A stretch of DNA of 64,000 nucleotides from Pleodorina starrii (Eukaryota; Chlorophyta; Chlorophyceae; Chlamydomonadales; Volvocaceae). Within the stretch, counting starts at the first letter, position 1. Every line of letters begins with the position of its first letter. Both the position numbers and the translations under genes were made by a program. The notes beneath the pieces are model-generated. The model saw only the letters and a list, made by a program, of their open reading frames with translations. It made no database searches and had not been told where the DNA came from. Of the stretch, positions 33,242 through 47,076 are shown one piece after another. The stretch lies in assembly GCA_030267565.1 (NCBI GenBank), contig BRXU01000048.1, positions 62,001 to 126,000 of the forward strand. The letters run 5' to 3'.

Positions 33242-36200
33242 CTATCGGCCGCCACCCCCGGGCACGCCGCCGCCGCCTCCCGGCGGCGCGACCCCGGTCA
33301 TCCCCCCTTGCAACTTCTGCTGGATCCGCTGCAGGTACTTTTGCTGCGTGGGATCCGGGTTGGCACCGAGGCGTCGGATGACGTCCTGCGTGGGTGGCAG
33401 AGGGAGATGCAAGAACGGGGGACAAGGCAAGCGTCTGAAGGAGGGGGCTTCGGTGGTGCCGGTCCGAAGTGCGCAACAGCGCCAGCGTTATCAAAGGGAG
33501 CGGACGGAATCCAACGCCACCACTGGCACTGCCTATGCCTGCCTATGCCGTAGCTCCCCCGATGGCCCGGCAGCCCCCCGTCCCCTGACCCGGCTCTGCA
33601 CTGCTTCCTTACCCAGAGCCCCGCCTCCGCCCATTCCTCCCACCACCCTTTCTCCTCGGCACCACCACTCCCCACCCACCTGCACTCCCAGCGCGATGAG
33701 GCTCTCCCTGCACTCCCGGTGCGCGCACATGTTGCCCAGGCTGAACAGCGCAATCTTGACCGGCGAGCCGCCCGCGTCCGCGCCGCCGCCGGCGCCACCG
33801 CGCCCCCCGGCCGCGCCGCTGGGCGGCCGCTCGGGGGACAGCGCCGTGTCGAGCAGCGCGCGCAGCGCACCCGCGCGAATGAGCTCCCCACACAGCACCG
33901 AGGAGTTGCGGACCAGGTTGCCCAGCGCGCCGGCGGCGTTGGCGCGCGTCTTGTCCTGTCGCACGAGAGAGAGGGGGAAGAGGTACAGCAGGACAGTCCG
34001 AATGAGAGGGGGATTGCGTTTCTATGGGGGCACGAATGCGTTGCAAAAAGAGGGGCACAAAGGGGGCGAGGCGGGGCAACACTACAGCGTGTGCTGGCAG
34101 GTAAGGGAGTCGCTTTCGTGCGAAGGTGGTAACAGGGCGAGCGACGGCGAGGGGGGCGACGGGGCCGGCGGCGTGGTGAGGGATTGTGCATGCGGTGGGC
34201 ATGAGAGGGCTAGCACCAGCGCCAGCACCAACATACACCAGCCCGCGCCTTGCCTCGGACGCGCGCGGTCGGCGCTAATGTGCCCAGCCGCCTAGACCCC
34301 CGCCTGTAGATCCACCAGCCGCCTTGAACAGTCCCCTTCCTGCTCCAGACCTAGCCCTGACGGGGCCCTGGCACTGGCCGCTCGGCACCCGCTCACCTCC
34401 TCGTCCCGCAGCAGAGCCACCAGGGGGCTGATGGCGGGCTCCAGCGCGCCGTACAGGTTGTGGTTGTGGAAGCCTTGCACAGGTGAAACATAGTTGCGGC
34501 AGCGGAGGGGCGGTCGGACCACGGGCGTATTAGGCCACGCCACGGCACTCAACGCCACTGCATGCGCGTTCAACGTCGATGACCATCGAAGGAGCAGGAA
34601 CACACGCACGTATGCACACACGCGACCATGAGTAACGGCTTAAGGCCGCAGCACGCACGTGAGCACAAGCCCGCCTGCATCCGGTCCTCCGTCCCTACCC
34701 GCATTCCCGATCGCGAAGCATGCGAACTTGCGCGTGGTCTTGTCCGGGTCGGCGCAGCGGTCGATGAGGGGCGGCAGCAGGCCGTGGCGCTCCAGCGCGC
34801 CGTAAAAGTAGGCCGAGTGGCGGCACATGTTGCCCACCAGGTTGCACACGCGGGAGCGGACCGCGGCGTCGGGATGGGAGAGCAGCCTGTCGCCAGGAAC
34901 GAGAGGAGAGGAGGGGAGGGGACAGGAAGGGAGGAAGAGGTCAATCCGGTCACGCTCTCACAACCTCAACAAGAAGGAGAGAGGTAAGGAGAGGAACCGG
35001 CTGAAGAAATAGAAAGTGGAGAGGTGAGGAGCGGGGTTGTAAGGGAGTAGATGGGTGCCGGGACGGGGCAAGCAACGCAGCGCGGCACCCGCCCGCGCTG
35101 GCCAGCCGGGCTTCCCAGCTGTCCGGGCCCAAACGCCCCCCACGCGGCAGACGCGTGCGCCCCAGCCCCATTTCCAACTGAGAACCGGAAACCATCATTC
35201 CATTCATCCAGTCCTTAGCCCCAAAGCCCACCTGCGGATCTGCGCGTATATGTTGGCCTTTGCCAGCGGCTCGTAGGTGTTGAAGCTGTCCTTGTTGAGG
35301 CGAGCCAGCTGGGACACGATGAGCAGCACGTCCACGAGCACGGCGGAGGGGGAGGACTCGCCCAGGCAGCGTGCCATGGTGCTGGGCGCCAGGCCGCCTG
35401 AGGGAGGGAGGGAGGGGCGTGTGGATGGACGTGAGGGTGGATGGTCTGTGGATGGGTGTGTAGGTGGATGTCTGGATGGATGGGTAGATGGGTTGATGGG
35501 TTGATGGGAGGATGGATGGGGTTGTGCATCGGTGTGCGCGTCGGGGGGTCCGAGACGACGGTGGAGAAAGCAAAAAGGGAAAATCACCGCATGTGCAGGA
35601 AATGCACGGGCCGAGTCCACACACCACGGATGACCTGGACGTCCAAGCGACAGCCAGCAGCTGCAGCAGCAGCACCAGAGACATCCACGCGCTCCTGTCC
35701 CCCCGCTGCGAATTTCATCCGCTGCGTCCTCTACCCTTTCCCAGGAAACGACCCCCCCCAAAAAACGCCAACCAGGAGGGAACGACCAAAGAACGTCCGC
35801 CCTCCACACACACATACACAAACTCCATCCGCCTGCCTACCTGCCGCGATGAACTGCTGGGCAAAGACCGCTTGGGACAGCACCAGGCGGCTGGCCAGGT
35901 TGACGGGCAGCAACAGCTCCTCGCCCTCCAGGCAGTCCAGCACACGCACCTGCAGCAGCCAGCCGGGTGGAGGGGCCACGGGTGTGAACATTATACCGTC
36001 CGATCGCATTTCGTTGGTTGGTTGATTGATGACACAGCAAGAACAAGCGGTGTTCTGATTGATTGGTAAACGGCGGTGAGGTCGATATGCAGGGCAGGGT
36101 GGGCCGGCCGCGAGCGCCGCAGCGGCACCTTTCCTCACCACCTGTGATTCTTACCTTCGCACCCGCCCCACCCACCCAGTTCAATTGTCCGTCCAGTCCA

Positions 36201-39200
36201 CCAATCCCACCCCACCCGCCCCACCAGGTGCAGCATGACGTTATCCGCCGCCAACAGGTCCTGATAGGCGCTGGGCTCCACTCCCTCACCGCCTGAGCAG
36301 CGGCGGAGAGGGGCAGGCGACAGGCGGCAGGTGGAGGGACGGGAAGGGCAAGTGGTTACGGGCCAACGACACGGACAGCGGAAGCGGCTGGCTGGACGTA
36401 ACCCGGCAGCACTAGCAGCAGAGAGAGCTGAGATAGTCATCACACGCGTCCTGACTATATATATATCAATATGTGAGCAGGCGATGCCGGTGGGAGTGCC
36501 GTCGTCAAGCCCGCCCAGTTGACGCCGATGGTGCCGACAGCCCGCCCAGTTTCCCCATCCCACCCGAGGCCACCCGGCTCCCGATCAGCGCCCTGCACCC
36601 CACATCTTGCACCTGCCCCCTTGCCCTGCAGCGACTGCACTGCCCCGCCCCCGCAGGCATTGCCGGGTCCGTTCACACACGTCCCCTCCGTCCGTTCACC
36701 TCTGCGGCACCAGCTTCAGCAACCTCTCTTACCCCGCAAGCTGCATGCGCCGTAGCTTCAGCCCTCTCACCCCCCCCCCGCTACGTCAGCCCTACCTCCA
36801 TCCCTCTCACCCGGCAGTGGTGTGAGCGGCCTGCCGATGAGCTCCACCGCCAGCAGGGTGCACTGGTAGGCCCCGGCCCGGCCGCCTCCCGACGTGGACG
36901 GCCAGGTGGTGAGAGACGCCTGGTGGCGCTCCCCCAGCAGCAGCGTCAGGAAGGACAGCAGGGGCGCGGAGGCCAAGACCTGCGGACCCTGTAGGCAACA
37001 AGCTCGACAAGGGGCGGGGTGGGGCCGGAAGGGGGAGGGGTGCAGTTCCGGTGAAGGGGCAGGAGGAGGACAGCGGAGGGGGGTGAGTTCTGGGCGAAGG
37101 AGCCGGCTGAAGAAATCTACGTCCTCTCGGCTCCCCGCCCGCAGCCCCATGACATGACCCCGCCGCCATCCGCGCACCTCCGCGTCCTGTGCCGAGGTGT
37201 GCTGCACCGCCTCCATCAGCGCCACCACCCCCCGCGGTGACAGCTCAAGCAGCCCACCCGAGGGCCCGCCGGCGCCGCCGCCCGTGGCGCCGCGGCCGCC
37301 GGCAGCCATGAGCGCCAGGACGGCGCCGCCCAGCCCCGCCTGGAGCGCTGCGGAGCCGGCGTCGCTGGAGGCGCCATAGCCCAGCAGCAGCGACACCAGC
37401 GATACCACGCCGTCGAAGAGGCCGCTCCTGCAGTGCGGTGACATTGCGTCGCGTTGCATCGCGGTGGGGTGTGGGAGTAATCTTCAATGGGACTGAACCG
37501 GTGCGGATACGGGTTGTGAGCTTGCAAGAGCGTACTGCGCTCAGGGCGATGACCGCGGCAGCAGCAGGGGCCGCGGGGCGGGGACGGCATGAGGGATGGA
37601 ATGGGATGGAATGGATGAGAATGAAAGGATGCGATGCGGTGCTTGGGGAGCTCCGCCCGTCTTCCCATTTTCCAGCCAAGGGACATGCATGCGACCCCCC
37701 TCTTGCACGCAACCCCTTCTCCGACTGCACCCCCTCGGCCGCTCTACCTGCGCACCCATCCAGCCACCCACCTCGCAGGCGCGCCTTCCAAGGATTCCAG
37801 CGCGGGGCTTCCCGACGACGTGGGGTGGTACTTGAGCAGCTGCACCAGGGAGGCCAGCCGTGCGGGGCTCAGCAGCTCGGGTGGCGGCGGCAGCGGGCGG
37901 CTGTTGCCGATCCGCGGGTCGACCGTGCCGCCGCCGCCGGCGGCCGCGGGGCCGGGGCCCGCCGGCTGCGCGTAGAAGCGAAGGTATGCGGCGACGGCGC
38001 CCGCGGCGACGAAGCCCAGGGCCAGGCCGTCGCCGCTGCTCAGGTGCAGCATGCCTGACGGACGGAGGGACGGACAGGCAGGCCGCAAAGGCACGCCGAC
38101 AGGGCTCCCTCAAACGCACATGGGACTGGGCCCGACGCACAAAGCGCCGCTAGGGACCGACGCGAACAGCGCCGCTGGGCCCGCGCCAACGGGAAGGCAC
38201 GAAACGCACGGAAGGCTGTACTGTATGTGTTGGGCCTTATGTACCTGCCACCCCGAGCCCCGGTCACCGAGCCTTTTCATCCCTTCACTCCTCGCCCTCC
38301 TCCCGCCTCCGGGCCCGCCTTCCCAAACACCCTAACAAACGCATCCCCCAACCCACAACCCACCCTACGCCGGCCTACCAGTCAGACGCCGTATCGCGTC
38401 ATCCGTCGCGGGCCCGGGTACCATGGCGCCCTGCGCCGCCGCAGCCGCAGCCGTGCCGCCACCCGCCGCGCCCGCGGCGGCGCCGGCGGCGCCGCGCCTC
38501 GCGTGCAGCCCCTCCAGCACCGCCGTAAGCGCCAGCAGCGCCAGAGCGCCGTTGGATCCGTCACGCAGCCGCAGCAGCGCCTCGGGCGCGTTGGCGAGCA
38601 CCGCCGCCTGGCAGAGCTGCGGGCAGGCGCGGCTGCACTGCAGCAGCAGCTGCAGGGAGTACAGGTCCACCTGGAGAGGGGAGAGGGAGCGCAGATAGGA
38701 GTGGAGCGCGGAGCGAGGAGGGGACGAGTGGGGGGCGAGTGGGGAGACAGGTAAGGTGCGAGGGCCGCAGGGAGGGGTTACCGCCGGAAACGGAAGCGGA
38801 GGGCGCCACGATCATCAAAACCAGGGGATCTCCAGGGTCGTGATTGCCACACCCCATCGCGCCGCACCGCACCTTGCTCACGGCGCCCGCCCCCGGCGCG
38901 CCCGCGTTGTTGGGGCCCCCGGCGGCGGCGCTGACGGGCGGCTGCTGCGCCCACTCCACCAGCGCTGCCACCACGGAGGGGCTGGAGGAGATGGCCTCAC
39001 CGATGACGCGGCGCACCGCGAACGGCAGAGAGCCGTCCGTGTCCATGCACCTGCATTGAGGGGTAATTAAAACGGCCCGGGACGAGGGAACGGGGGTGGG
39101 GGGTGGCGAGGCAGGAAGAAAGACAGTCCAAGTTGGCAGGCTGGAGTGGGGCAGGCTGGCGCCTGGAGGCTGAAGCAGGGCAGGCAGGCTGAAGCAAAGG

Positions 39201-42200
39201 AGCAAAACACTTTATACAACAACACGAAGGGGAAAGAAGGAGGGGCCTAAGGCCCATGCACGACGAAAAACCACCCTCGCGCACGCGCACGCGCATCAGG
39301 AGCACTACTATGGAATCAGCTGTGTGGGTTTGCCGCGTTCTTCCGGTATTCCCCTCACCCCTGATCACAGCGGCGGCACGCACGCACGCACGTGCACGTA
39401 CCTGTCCGAGCCGCCTCCGGCGCCACCTGCGCTGACCATGCGGCTTGCCGCCGCCAGTGCCGCTGCCAGCGGGAAGTGCGACCCCACCGCCGAAGCCGTG
39501 GCGGGCGTAGACGGGCAGTACACGCAGGCCGCCAGGGCACGTAGCGCCGCCTACCGTACATACAAGCACAGGCGGAGAGAGTAGCCAAGCCGTGCGCCAA
39601 ATTGTGTGGGCCCGGCGGAGAGACTTGTCACGCACACAGGCGGAGACAGTGGTCAAACCGTGCGGGAATCAAGGGGGCGCCAAGATGCCAGTGACCATGC
39701 AACGCAGCAAATGGCGCTGCTAGCCCAGGAAACTCGCGGAAATCCGCACGCTGACTCTCCAGACGCGGGTCTCGCCGGCTTGCGAGGCGCTGCGCGGCGG
39801 CGGCGCTATACTTCTCCACCTGATTGAGCGCATGCACGCGCACGCGCATACGCACGCACGCGCGAGGGCAGCCCAGCAGCGTCCCTTCAGCCTTGCACCC
39901 GCACCCCCATCCCCACCCGCGCACCTGCGCTGCTGCCTCCGCGCCCTGCCCCCGCCCGTCCGCGCGCGCGTCCTCCAAGCAGCCGCACAGCTGAACGGCC
40001 AGGGGCGTGTCCGTGACGCCTCGGAGCAGGTCCTCCGCCTGGCGCAGCGCAGGGCCGCGCAGGTTGGCGGAGATGGCCTGGTGGTGAACGAGAACAGGCA
40101 GGGAAGGAAGGAGTGATATACTCCTTTACACAATAAATGAGGGGGAGAGGCGGGGGAGGTTGGAGGCAGTGCCAAACAGAGCGAAAAGGACAACGTGCTA
40201 GCAGAGGATGGGTCGGGGCAGCTTCGTCGGGTTCCCTGCGGACAGAACATTCCTACGCGGCCATATTCGCAGCCGACGCTGCTCCCTCAGCCACGGTCGC
40301 ATCCTCACCAGCGCCGACCTTGCCTCCCCCCTTTACCCCAAATCCCTAAGACAACAACAGACGCTTACACACCTGCAGGCCTCGGTTCAGCGTGTCCGCC
40401 AGCGCATGACACGCCGCCGCCACCGCCGGCCAGTTGCCCTCGCGCCGCCCGCCGCCCAACCCAGCGGCGCCGCTGACGGAGGTTCCGCGGCTGCCGGGGC
40501 CGCCCCGCGCCGAGGCGCTCTGCACGGTCCGGCACGGGAGAACAGGTATTCCCGTTCAGTTCCTGGTTGAGAAGATGGTGTTGTCGTGATTTAGGTCGTG
40601 GCAGTCGTGAAGGGCGGAGCGCTGTAATTGGATTGCGGCAAACCCAATTGCAACAGACGGGCACAGCTCACGAGCCCTGCCTGCCCGCACACGCCCGCGC
40701 ATACACACGCATTCGCACGCTTGCGCCCTTGTTGCTGCCACCCGCCCACGCAGGCGCCCACGCACGCACGCACAGTGGTACCCACCCACCCCACCCAGCC
40801 ACGCAGCCGGCGCCACTCACGAATCCGTCCCCGCCCTCCCGCCCTGATTCGCCCCCACCTGCACCACCTCGCAGTACAGCCTCCAGCTCTCGTCCAGGCA
40901 GATGGCCGTGTAGCCGCTGGAGGCCTTGTCGGCGGCCATGGCGGACTCAGCCGAGCGGAAGCACTCCACCGCCGCTAGCACGATGCCCACGTGGGAGGAG
41001 CCCGCGACAGCGGCAGCCTGCGCCACCGGCCGCAAGCGCAAGCAGCGGGCGGCCGGAACAAGGGCTTGGAACAAGGTCGGGACAAGGTTCACCCGTCCAT
41101 CCGTGGCGGCGGAGCACAGGCACCTGTCTGTTCGGCCTCGGCGCTCCGAAGGCCGGTTTGAGCCGTTGTAGTTGCGCGTTACTTGTGGCACAAACGGTGT
41201 GCCCTTTCCACATAAGGTGCGTGCTTTACTATGAGGGCCCCGTACGGGGACTTGTGACGAGCTGCTTCTTAGGCCACGATCCGAACTACCAGGGGGGCAG
41301 CCGATGATGAACCCCCACTGGACGCCGCCGCCTCACTCACGCGCCCCGCACTCACCGAAGCGAGGTCCACCACCGCCCGCTGCAGCGGCTGCGCCTGCGG
41401 CCGGCCCTCTCCGAACTGCAGCAGCTGAGAGGCGAGCCGCAGTGCGCGCTGCACCGCCGACAGCGGCGGCGGTGGCGTGGCGGGCGCGGCGGCGCAGGTG
41501 GTGGCGGCGTCGCGGAGCGCCGCCAGCAGCGAGGGCAGCGTGGAGGGGTCGGACCAGAGGCCTGTGGAGTGCACAGCGGGCTGTTGGTAAAACCCGAATT
41601 GCACCCCTGAGTGCCAAGGTGGAAAGGTAGAGCTAGGAGGCGGGGGGCTGGGCCGGGTCGAGGCATGCAGTTCGGCGCAACACGATACGCCATCTAACGA
41701 GGTCCACCGACGACGCGTGAATCGCCTGGCATGCACGACCATCCAGTGGACCCACGTAGCAGCAGCAGCAGCTCCGTAACTCCAACGCTATGAATCCAGC
41801 CTCAGATGGCTGAAGTGGACATTTCAAGAGACGCTGCGCCGCCGACCCATGGGTCAACAGCGACGCAGACCTAGGAACTCGCTCCACGGCAACCCCCAAG
41901 TGGTACGACTTCTACTGCAGCCATGGTTCCGCCTTCCGGGTGACCGGAGCAGGGGTATGCAGGTTGCCTGGCAAGGGTTTCATGCCCGCCCGGTCCGCAC
42001 CTGCTGCCGCCTCGGGCGAGAGCCGCGTCGCCGACTCCACCGTCAGGGACAGGCGCTCCAGGGAGGAGGCCAGCTGGTCGCCCTGTGGGTCGGTCGGACA
42101 ACAGTTCGGTACAAAGTAGGGTCGCGCAAAGGAACCGGCATCGCAACGCACTAGGTTTCGCCCAAAACGCCTTTCGAGGCGTTTGCGCCAAATTCGTTAA

Positions 42201-45200
42201 TAAACCAACCCCAAACTGCAAGCTACCGCTATGCTAGTCCCCCTGTTGTCAGCCCGCAGCTTCGCGGTCATCCGTAAAGGAGGCCACGTCATACCCAATA
42301 AGCCATTCCCCCCCTCCCTCCGCCCCACACACACGTACGTGCTGCGGCGAGGCTTGGGAGCCGACCGCTGGGGACGACGCCGCCGGCCCCCCCGCCGGTG
42401 CCATTGCCTGCTGCTGCTGGGGCAGCGGCGCCTGCTGCTGGGGCGGCGGCGTCCGCGCGAGTCCGGAGGAAGGCCGCTGCGCGGCGTTTACCGGGGTCAC
42501 CGACCCACGGGAAGCCGAGGGGTTGGCAGCTGCTGCGGCGGTGGTGACGCCGGCCCTGCTGGCCGACGCCGGCGGCGGCGTGGCTGGGCTGGCGGCGCTC
42601 CGCTGAAGACCGGCCTGAGAGCTGGCGCCTGAGGATTGGGGGACAGCAGCGACGGCGGCGGGTGGTGATGATGCTCACGGCGTTTTTCACGCTATACCGC
42701 TTGGTCATAACGTCATGACAAGCGTGGGTTGATCAGTTCCCAGGGCCACGAGCACAGTAGCACACACGCGGTGGTCCCATTTCATCCGCAGCAACAGAAC
42801 GCCCTGCCCCCTCCGGAGGGCCGGAGCCGCGCACGAGCGGCCGCCAGGGCCCAACTACCCCGTCCCGCTCACCTTGGCTTGGCAGCGCTGGCAGCCGCCG
42901 GTTGCCTGCCAGCGGGTCCCGGCCGCGGTTGGGCTGCGGTGTCTCCGTCTGCCGCGCTGGTGGCGTGGCCGGCACCGCGCTGCCGCTGTCGCGCCCGCCC
43001 ACGCCGCCTGTCGCCAGCGCCAGCACAGCACCGGCCACGGCGCCGCCCTCGCCCTGGGGTGCGCGCAAGTGGCAACAAGCGTCAGCCGTGTCGCGTCGAT
43101 GGCCAATGTCAGTGTCAGGAAGCAGCGTACCAACGTGGCTGCCTGTACACGCATCCATAAAAATGCTTCCACCAAAGCCAACGCCAGACGAAAAAGGGGG
43201 CACGGCGGGGCCCATGCGGGCTTCAAACGGCGAAGCTTGCTGTTAGACCCGCGGACTGCAACCCGGGACGAGGGATGTGCAGCAGCAGCGCACTTGCGTG
43301 TGTTCCATATGTGAGCAACATACCCCTCCCGCCACCAGTCGCCCGCTGGCCCCCTTTCGATTCCTTTGCCACCGCCGCGGTTCTTCGCAGGCCAGCTGTC
43401 TTACGCCCCGCGCACCTTCCATGCCCGGCTGCCCTCCGCCACCTCCATCGCGTCCGCCAACATCTTCTCCCGCACCAGCCGCTCCGTATCCGTCTCCCGC
43501 ACGAAGGGATGATCGAGCAGCTGCGGCCAGCCCAGCCGGTCCTGCGGCTTCTTGTTCAGCAGACCCTGGGCGTGCATGTGTCCATGTGGGGGTCAGGGAG
43601 TGATAAGCTCCTTTATAAAACAATGTGTCCATGCGTGGGGCACACAGGGACAAGAAGAACCGATCACCTTCGGAACCTGGCTCTCAAAACACACGTTCGC
43701 TCCTGTCCCGCCCGCACGCCGGCCACGGCTGCTCGCCTCATACCTTTAGGAAGGACTTGAACTCTGGTGTGATGTTGTTGGGGAATTTGACCGGGTCCTT
43801 CACGATGTGGTGGATCAGGCTGTCGGGGGGCCGGGGTGTGGGGGTATGGAATGATAAGGGAGCCGTGAGCAAGAGACTGTAGCACGCCGAACTAACCCCG
43901 GCGCAGGACCGCCGGCACGAGCACGAGGGCAGGGGAGGGAACGCGTAGGCTAGGCTCCAACGGCCGGGTGCACGGAGCCGGTTCCACTACCGGGGCCGGA
44001 TAAAATGAAAAGGCCAGTGTGCTGAACAGGCGAAGGGCTCGGCCCATGGCTGTACGTCGGCCTTTCCTTTTATTAAGTAAGCAGGCAAATCGAACCGCGA
44101 GAGAAACCGACTGAAGTCAGCCCTCCCTTTTTCTTTAGCAAGCGAGCGGATTGAACCGTCAGAGAGACCGGCTGAAACTGGCCCTCCCTCTTCCCACCTG
44201 TAGATGGAATTGGTGTAGAAGGGCGGCTGACCCACATGCAGCTCAAACAGGATGACGCCCAGCGACCAGAGGTCCACCTGGAGCCGGGAAAAGGGAGGTC
44301 CAAGTGCTTGACGAGGCAAGGTGGGAGGTGGGGGCTTCTGATTCGCTTGCTTTGCTTGCTGATAAGAAAGAGGAAAGCGGATTTCACTGAATTGCTCGAA
44401 GACAGTAAGGAGGGAAGGAAAGGGGGTTCATTCGGAGGGTGGCGCGTTGCCACTGTTGGGCTGCATTCGCATGTGCGTTCGAGGGTTACGGGCTGTACTG
44501 CGTAACTGAAAAGCTGCTTAAGAGCCCTGCAAACGACGGCGGTGGCACCAGCGGTGACAAGGGCAGGGAACCGGGCCGCCCTCTGCCTCACCGTGTGGTT
44601 GTACGGCTGCTCCTGCACCAGCTCCGGAGCCATGTACAGCGGCGTGCCCTTAATGGACGTGAGGACCATGGTGTTGCAGCTCATGGCGCGGGCAAAGCCG
44701 AAATCGCACAGCTGCGGCCAGGTGAGGAGCGGGGCCGGCATGGGATGGGGTTATCCACGTATAGGCCGGAGCCCGTGAACGGTAAAGTAACAGAAGAAGG
44801 TCGTCTCGTGGATGGGGGGGCAGAGATGACGGTCGAGGGTTGGAGTGGGGGCTGCAGGCGCTCAAGGCGGCGGGAGCCACGGTCAGCCATCCAAGGCCCA
44901 TCCGGCGCCGCAGGTGGGGAACACATGGATGGACACACCGACCGAGTGCTTGTTCGTCGGGAGGGGCATCCGGTCGCGGAGGGCAGCGGGGCGGAGAAGG
45001 ACTCTTTTGAGTATGCAAGAGAGGCGACAACAACTAGCGCATGTGGGGTCACAGGCGGGTCCGAGCACAGGCGGGTCCGAGCACAGGCCGCACCGCGGCA
45101 AGGCGCGCATCGTACCTTGACCACGCCGTTGGAGCCGATGAGGATGTTCTGCGGCTTCATGTCGCGGTGGATGATGCGGTTGGTGTGCAGGTAGTGCAAC

Positions 45201-47076
45201 GCGCGGACCTGAAAGCACGAGGCCGGCGATTTCTTAGAGGGCCGCGGCACGCCGGCGCAGGGCAGGAGGGCATCACACGACCAGAAGGAAGCGGACAAAG
45301 ACCAGAGGGGGCGACCCAGAAACTGCCGACCAGGAATGCCCACCACACGAAACCGAAGTAGCGACTGAGACTAAGCATCAAGCCGCAAAGGGCCGCCTCA
45401 ACGAGCCCCGGGCTCGCAAAATGTCAGCCTGATGGGCATGATCGCCGGGCGGGATAATGACAGACTCATGGACATCCGCGGCAGCAGCCGGCGCCGGCGC
45501 CCGCATTTCCGCACCGTCAGCTGACGCCATCAAGGGCATCCCCTCCCGAGCCCAGCCGACGCTCCCCGGCCCCGCACTCCTGCCTGTCATCAATGCCCCG
45601 CTAGTTGCCCCTGTCGCCCGTCTTGGCTTCTTCCGCCAACAGCCATCGCCCACTCCGGCACCCTTGCCCGCTAGCAACCTGACCCACCAGCTGCTTGGCG
45701 ATGCTGCGGACCACATCCTCCGGCAGGTTCTGATCGTCCTCCAGGATTTCGAAAAGCTCCCCCTGGGCATACTCTGCGCGGCGAGGGGGAAGGGGACGCA
45801 CGGCTGCGATGAGCGTACAGAAAGGGGCAGGGTGATCACCACTCGCCCAGGGTTGCATTTACCCGACCCGAGAGCACGCAGGCCCACGGCGGCAGCGGAT
45901 AGTGTTCGCGCGTGAAAGCGGGGAATCGCAGTGCACACACGCGCACCCACCCATCACGACGCAGAACTCCGTCTTGGTTTCAAAGGCGTCAAGCATCTGG
46001 ATGATGTTTTCGTGGCGCAGCTGCCTCAGGATCTCAATCTCCTGCCGCAGGTTCTTGATGTCCTTTTCGGACTTGCCCTGCGAGGGCGCAGGCAAACCGC
46101 CGCACAACAGACGGGGCGGAATGGCGGGATGGCAGCTCCATGGCGTTCCCCACGACGCACTTCAATTGACCGGCTGTTCCACAATTGCACTACATGGCCC
46201 GCGCATGGTCGCCCCGCCGCTGGCACGGTGGCTCGGTGTCACCCAGTCGGACTGAGCAGGATCTCTGCCTAGCCCCCATGTTAAGACCGGGGCGTGCTCC
46301 ACACCAACGTGTCTGCCACATTACTGGCACGCGTCGAGATGCATGGCTCAGCTGGCCAGCCCCACCCGCGTGGTCGACGCCTAGCGTTTTTGTGGTGTCA
46401 TTAGAGAGCGCCGTTGGCCCCGTCCGACGGGGTGCCTCCCGATGCTCCGCATAGGCACAGTTGCCAGGCTCCATGAAATACCGTCGCGGGCACGAATTAG
46501 GCCCTGCTGGTATGGCCCCCCCCCCCCCCGCCGAAACCGCAGGCGTCTTTCCAACTAGGGCCTGGGGTTAGGTTAATCCCATGCACGGCGGTGCAGGACC
46601 CTTGCAAGCCCACGCCCCTCCCAAACGTCCGCCTCTGTGCAACCCACACCTAGACGGTCATGCAAGCCCTAGCCCTGCACCCACGCCCTCCGCTGCTGTC
46701 GTGTTGCAGCTGCGCACCTGCTTCAGAATGAACTTCATGGCCGTAATTTGCCCCGTACATTTTCTCCGGCCTTTATACACCTGGAATGGTTTGCATTTCA
46801 TGGACAGGCAAGGTTTGGAGGCGACCGGCGAGCATAATGGCCGAGCAAGAGCCAGCCCACGCCGGCGTCGCTATCGTCAGCGTTTCCGCCACGGCATGCA
46901 ACTATGCGATTCCGTTGATAGCATGTTGGGCATTTCCTCACGGCTCGTGCACAAACACCTCGACAGTATTTCAAATAATGTTTCACTCCATCCCGCCCCC
47001 CTGCACGCCCACCGATCCCTACCTTGCCAAAAGATCCTTCGCCAATAAGCTCTATTACATGGTAGTTGTCGAGCAT
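33242..47076 (-). CDS. FU: Fused/TIO-type Ser/Thr kinase with ARM repeats
   Basis: 29 exons join in frame (4464 bases, 1487 residues plus TAG). They are 47076-47023, 46780-46718, 46077-45951, 45773-45688, 45208-45116, 44711-44592, 44277-44198, 43819-43744, 43565-43416, 43053-42873, 42628-42339, 42082-42001, 41561-41356, 41017-40821, 40520-40373, 40077-39925, 39550-39402, 39050-38873, 38670-38379, 38054-37772, 37427-37178, 36988-36811, 36292-36225, 35949-35841, 35397-35232, 34886-34699, 34473-34397, 33955-33680 and 33385-33242. The N-terminal kinase is intact: GEGSFG 12-17, Lys34 in AMKF, Glu52, HRDMKPQN 124-131, DFG 144-146, APE 169-171. The match to Fused (animal STK36, plant TIO) is close across the domain ([35 protein letters not shown]). 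A low-complexity Pro/Gln linker leads to a long helical armadillo-type region, clearest near the end ([27 protein letters not shown]). Known relatives act in motile-cilium central-pair assembly and in phragmoplast cytokinesis; either role here is inference. The C-terminus is Gly/Pro-rich. Confidence 0.93.
35398..35525. repeat. (GGAT/GGTT)-rich microsatellite in Fused intron
   Basis: Degenerate GGATGG/GGTTGATGGG units fill the start of the intron between exons 35949-35841 and 35397-35232. Confidence 0.65.
39059..39091 (+). repeat. Dispersed CGGCCCGGGACGAGGGAAC element
   Basis: Lies eight bases beyond the exon ending at 39050, in an intron of the Fused-like gene, with the same core as at 21491 and 53918. 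Confidence 0.6.
40107..40136 (+). repeat. Dispersed GGAGTGATA-CTCCTTTA element
   Basis: GGAGTGATATACTCCTTTACACAA matches sequences at 15645-15668 (F-box gene intron) and 43593-43620 (another intron of this gene). The GGAG/CTCC ends form a small stem. Confidence 0.5.
43593..43622 (+). repeat. Dispersed GGAGTGATA-CTCCTTTA element
   Basis: GGAGTGATAAGCTCCTTTATAAAACAA, the closest of the three copies to a perfect hairpin, about 30 bases beyond the splice acceptor of exon 43565-43416. Confidence 0.5.

Noticed and set aside
40365..40664. Minus ORF reading through 40520 as one exon
   Set aside because: Wrong frame for the Fused protein; the correct frame comes from donor 40821 (phase 2) to acceptor 40520.
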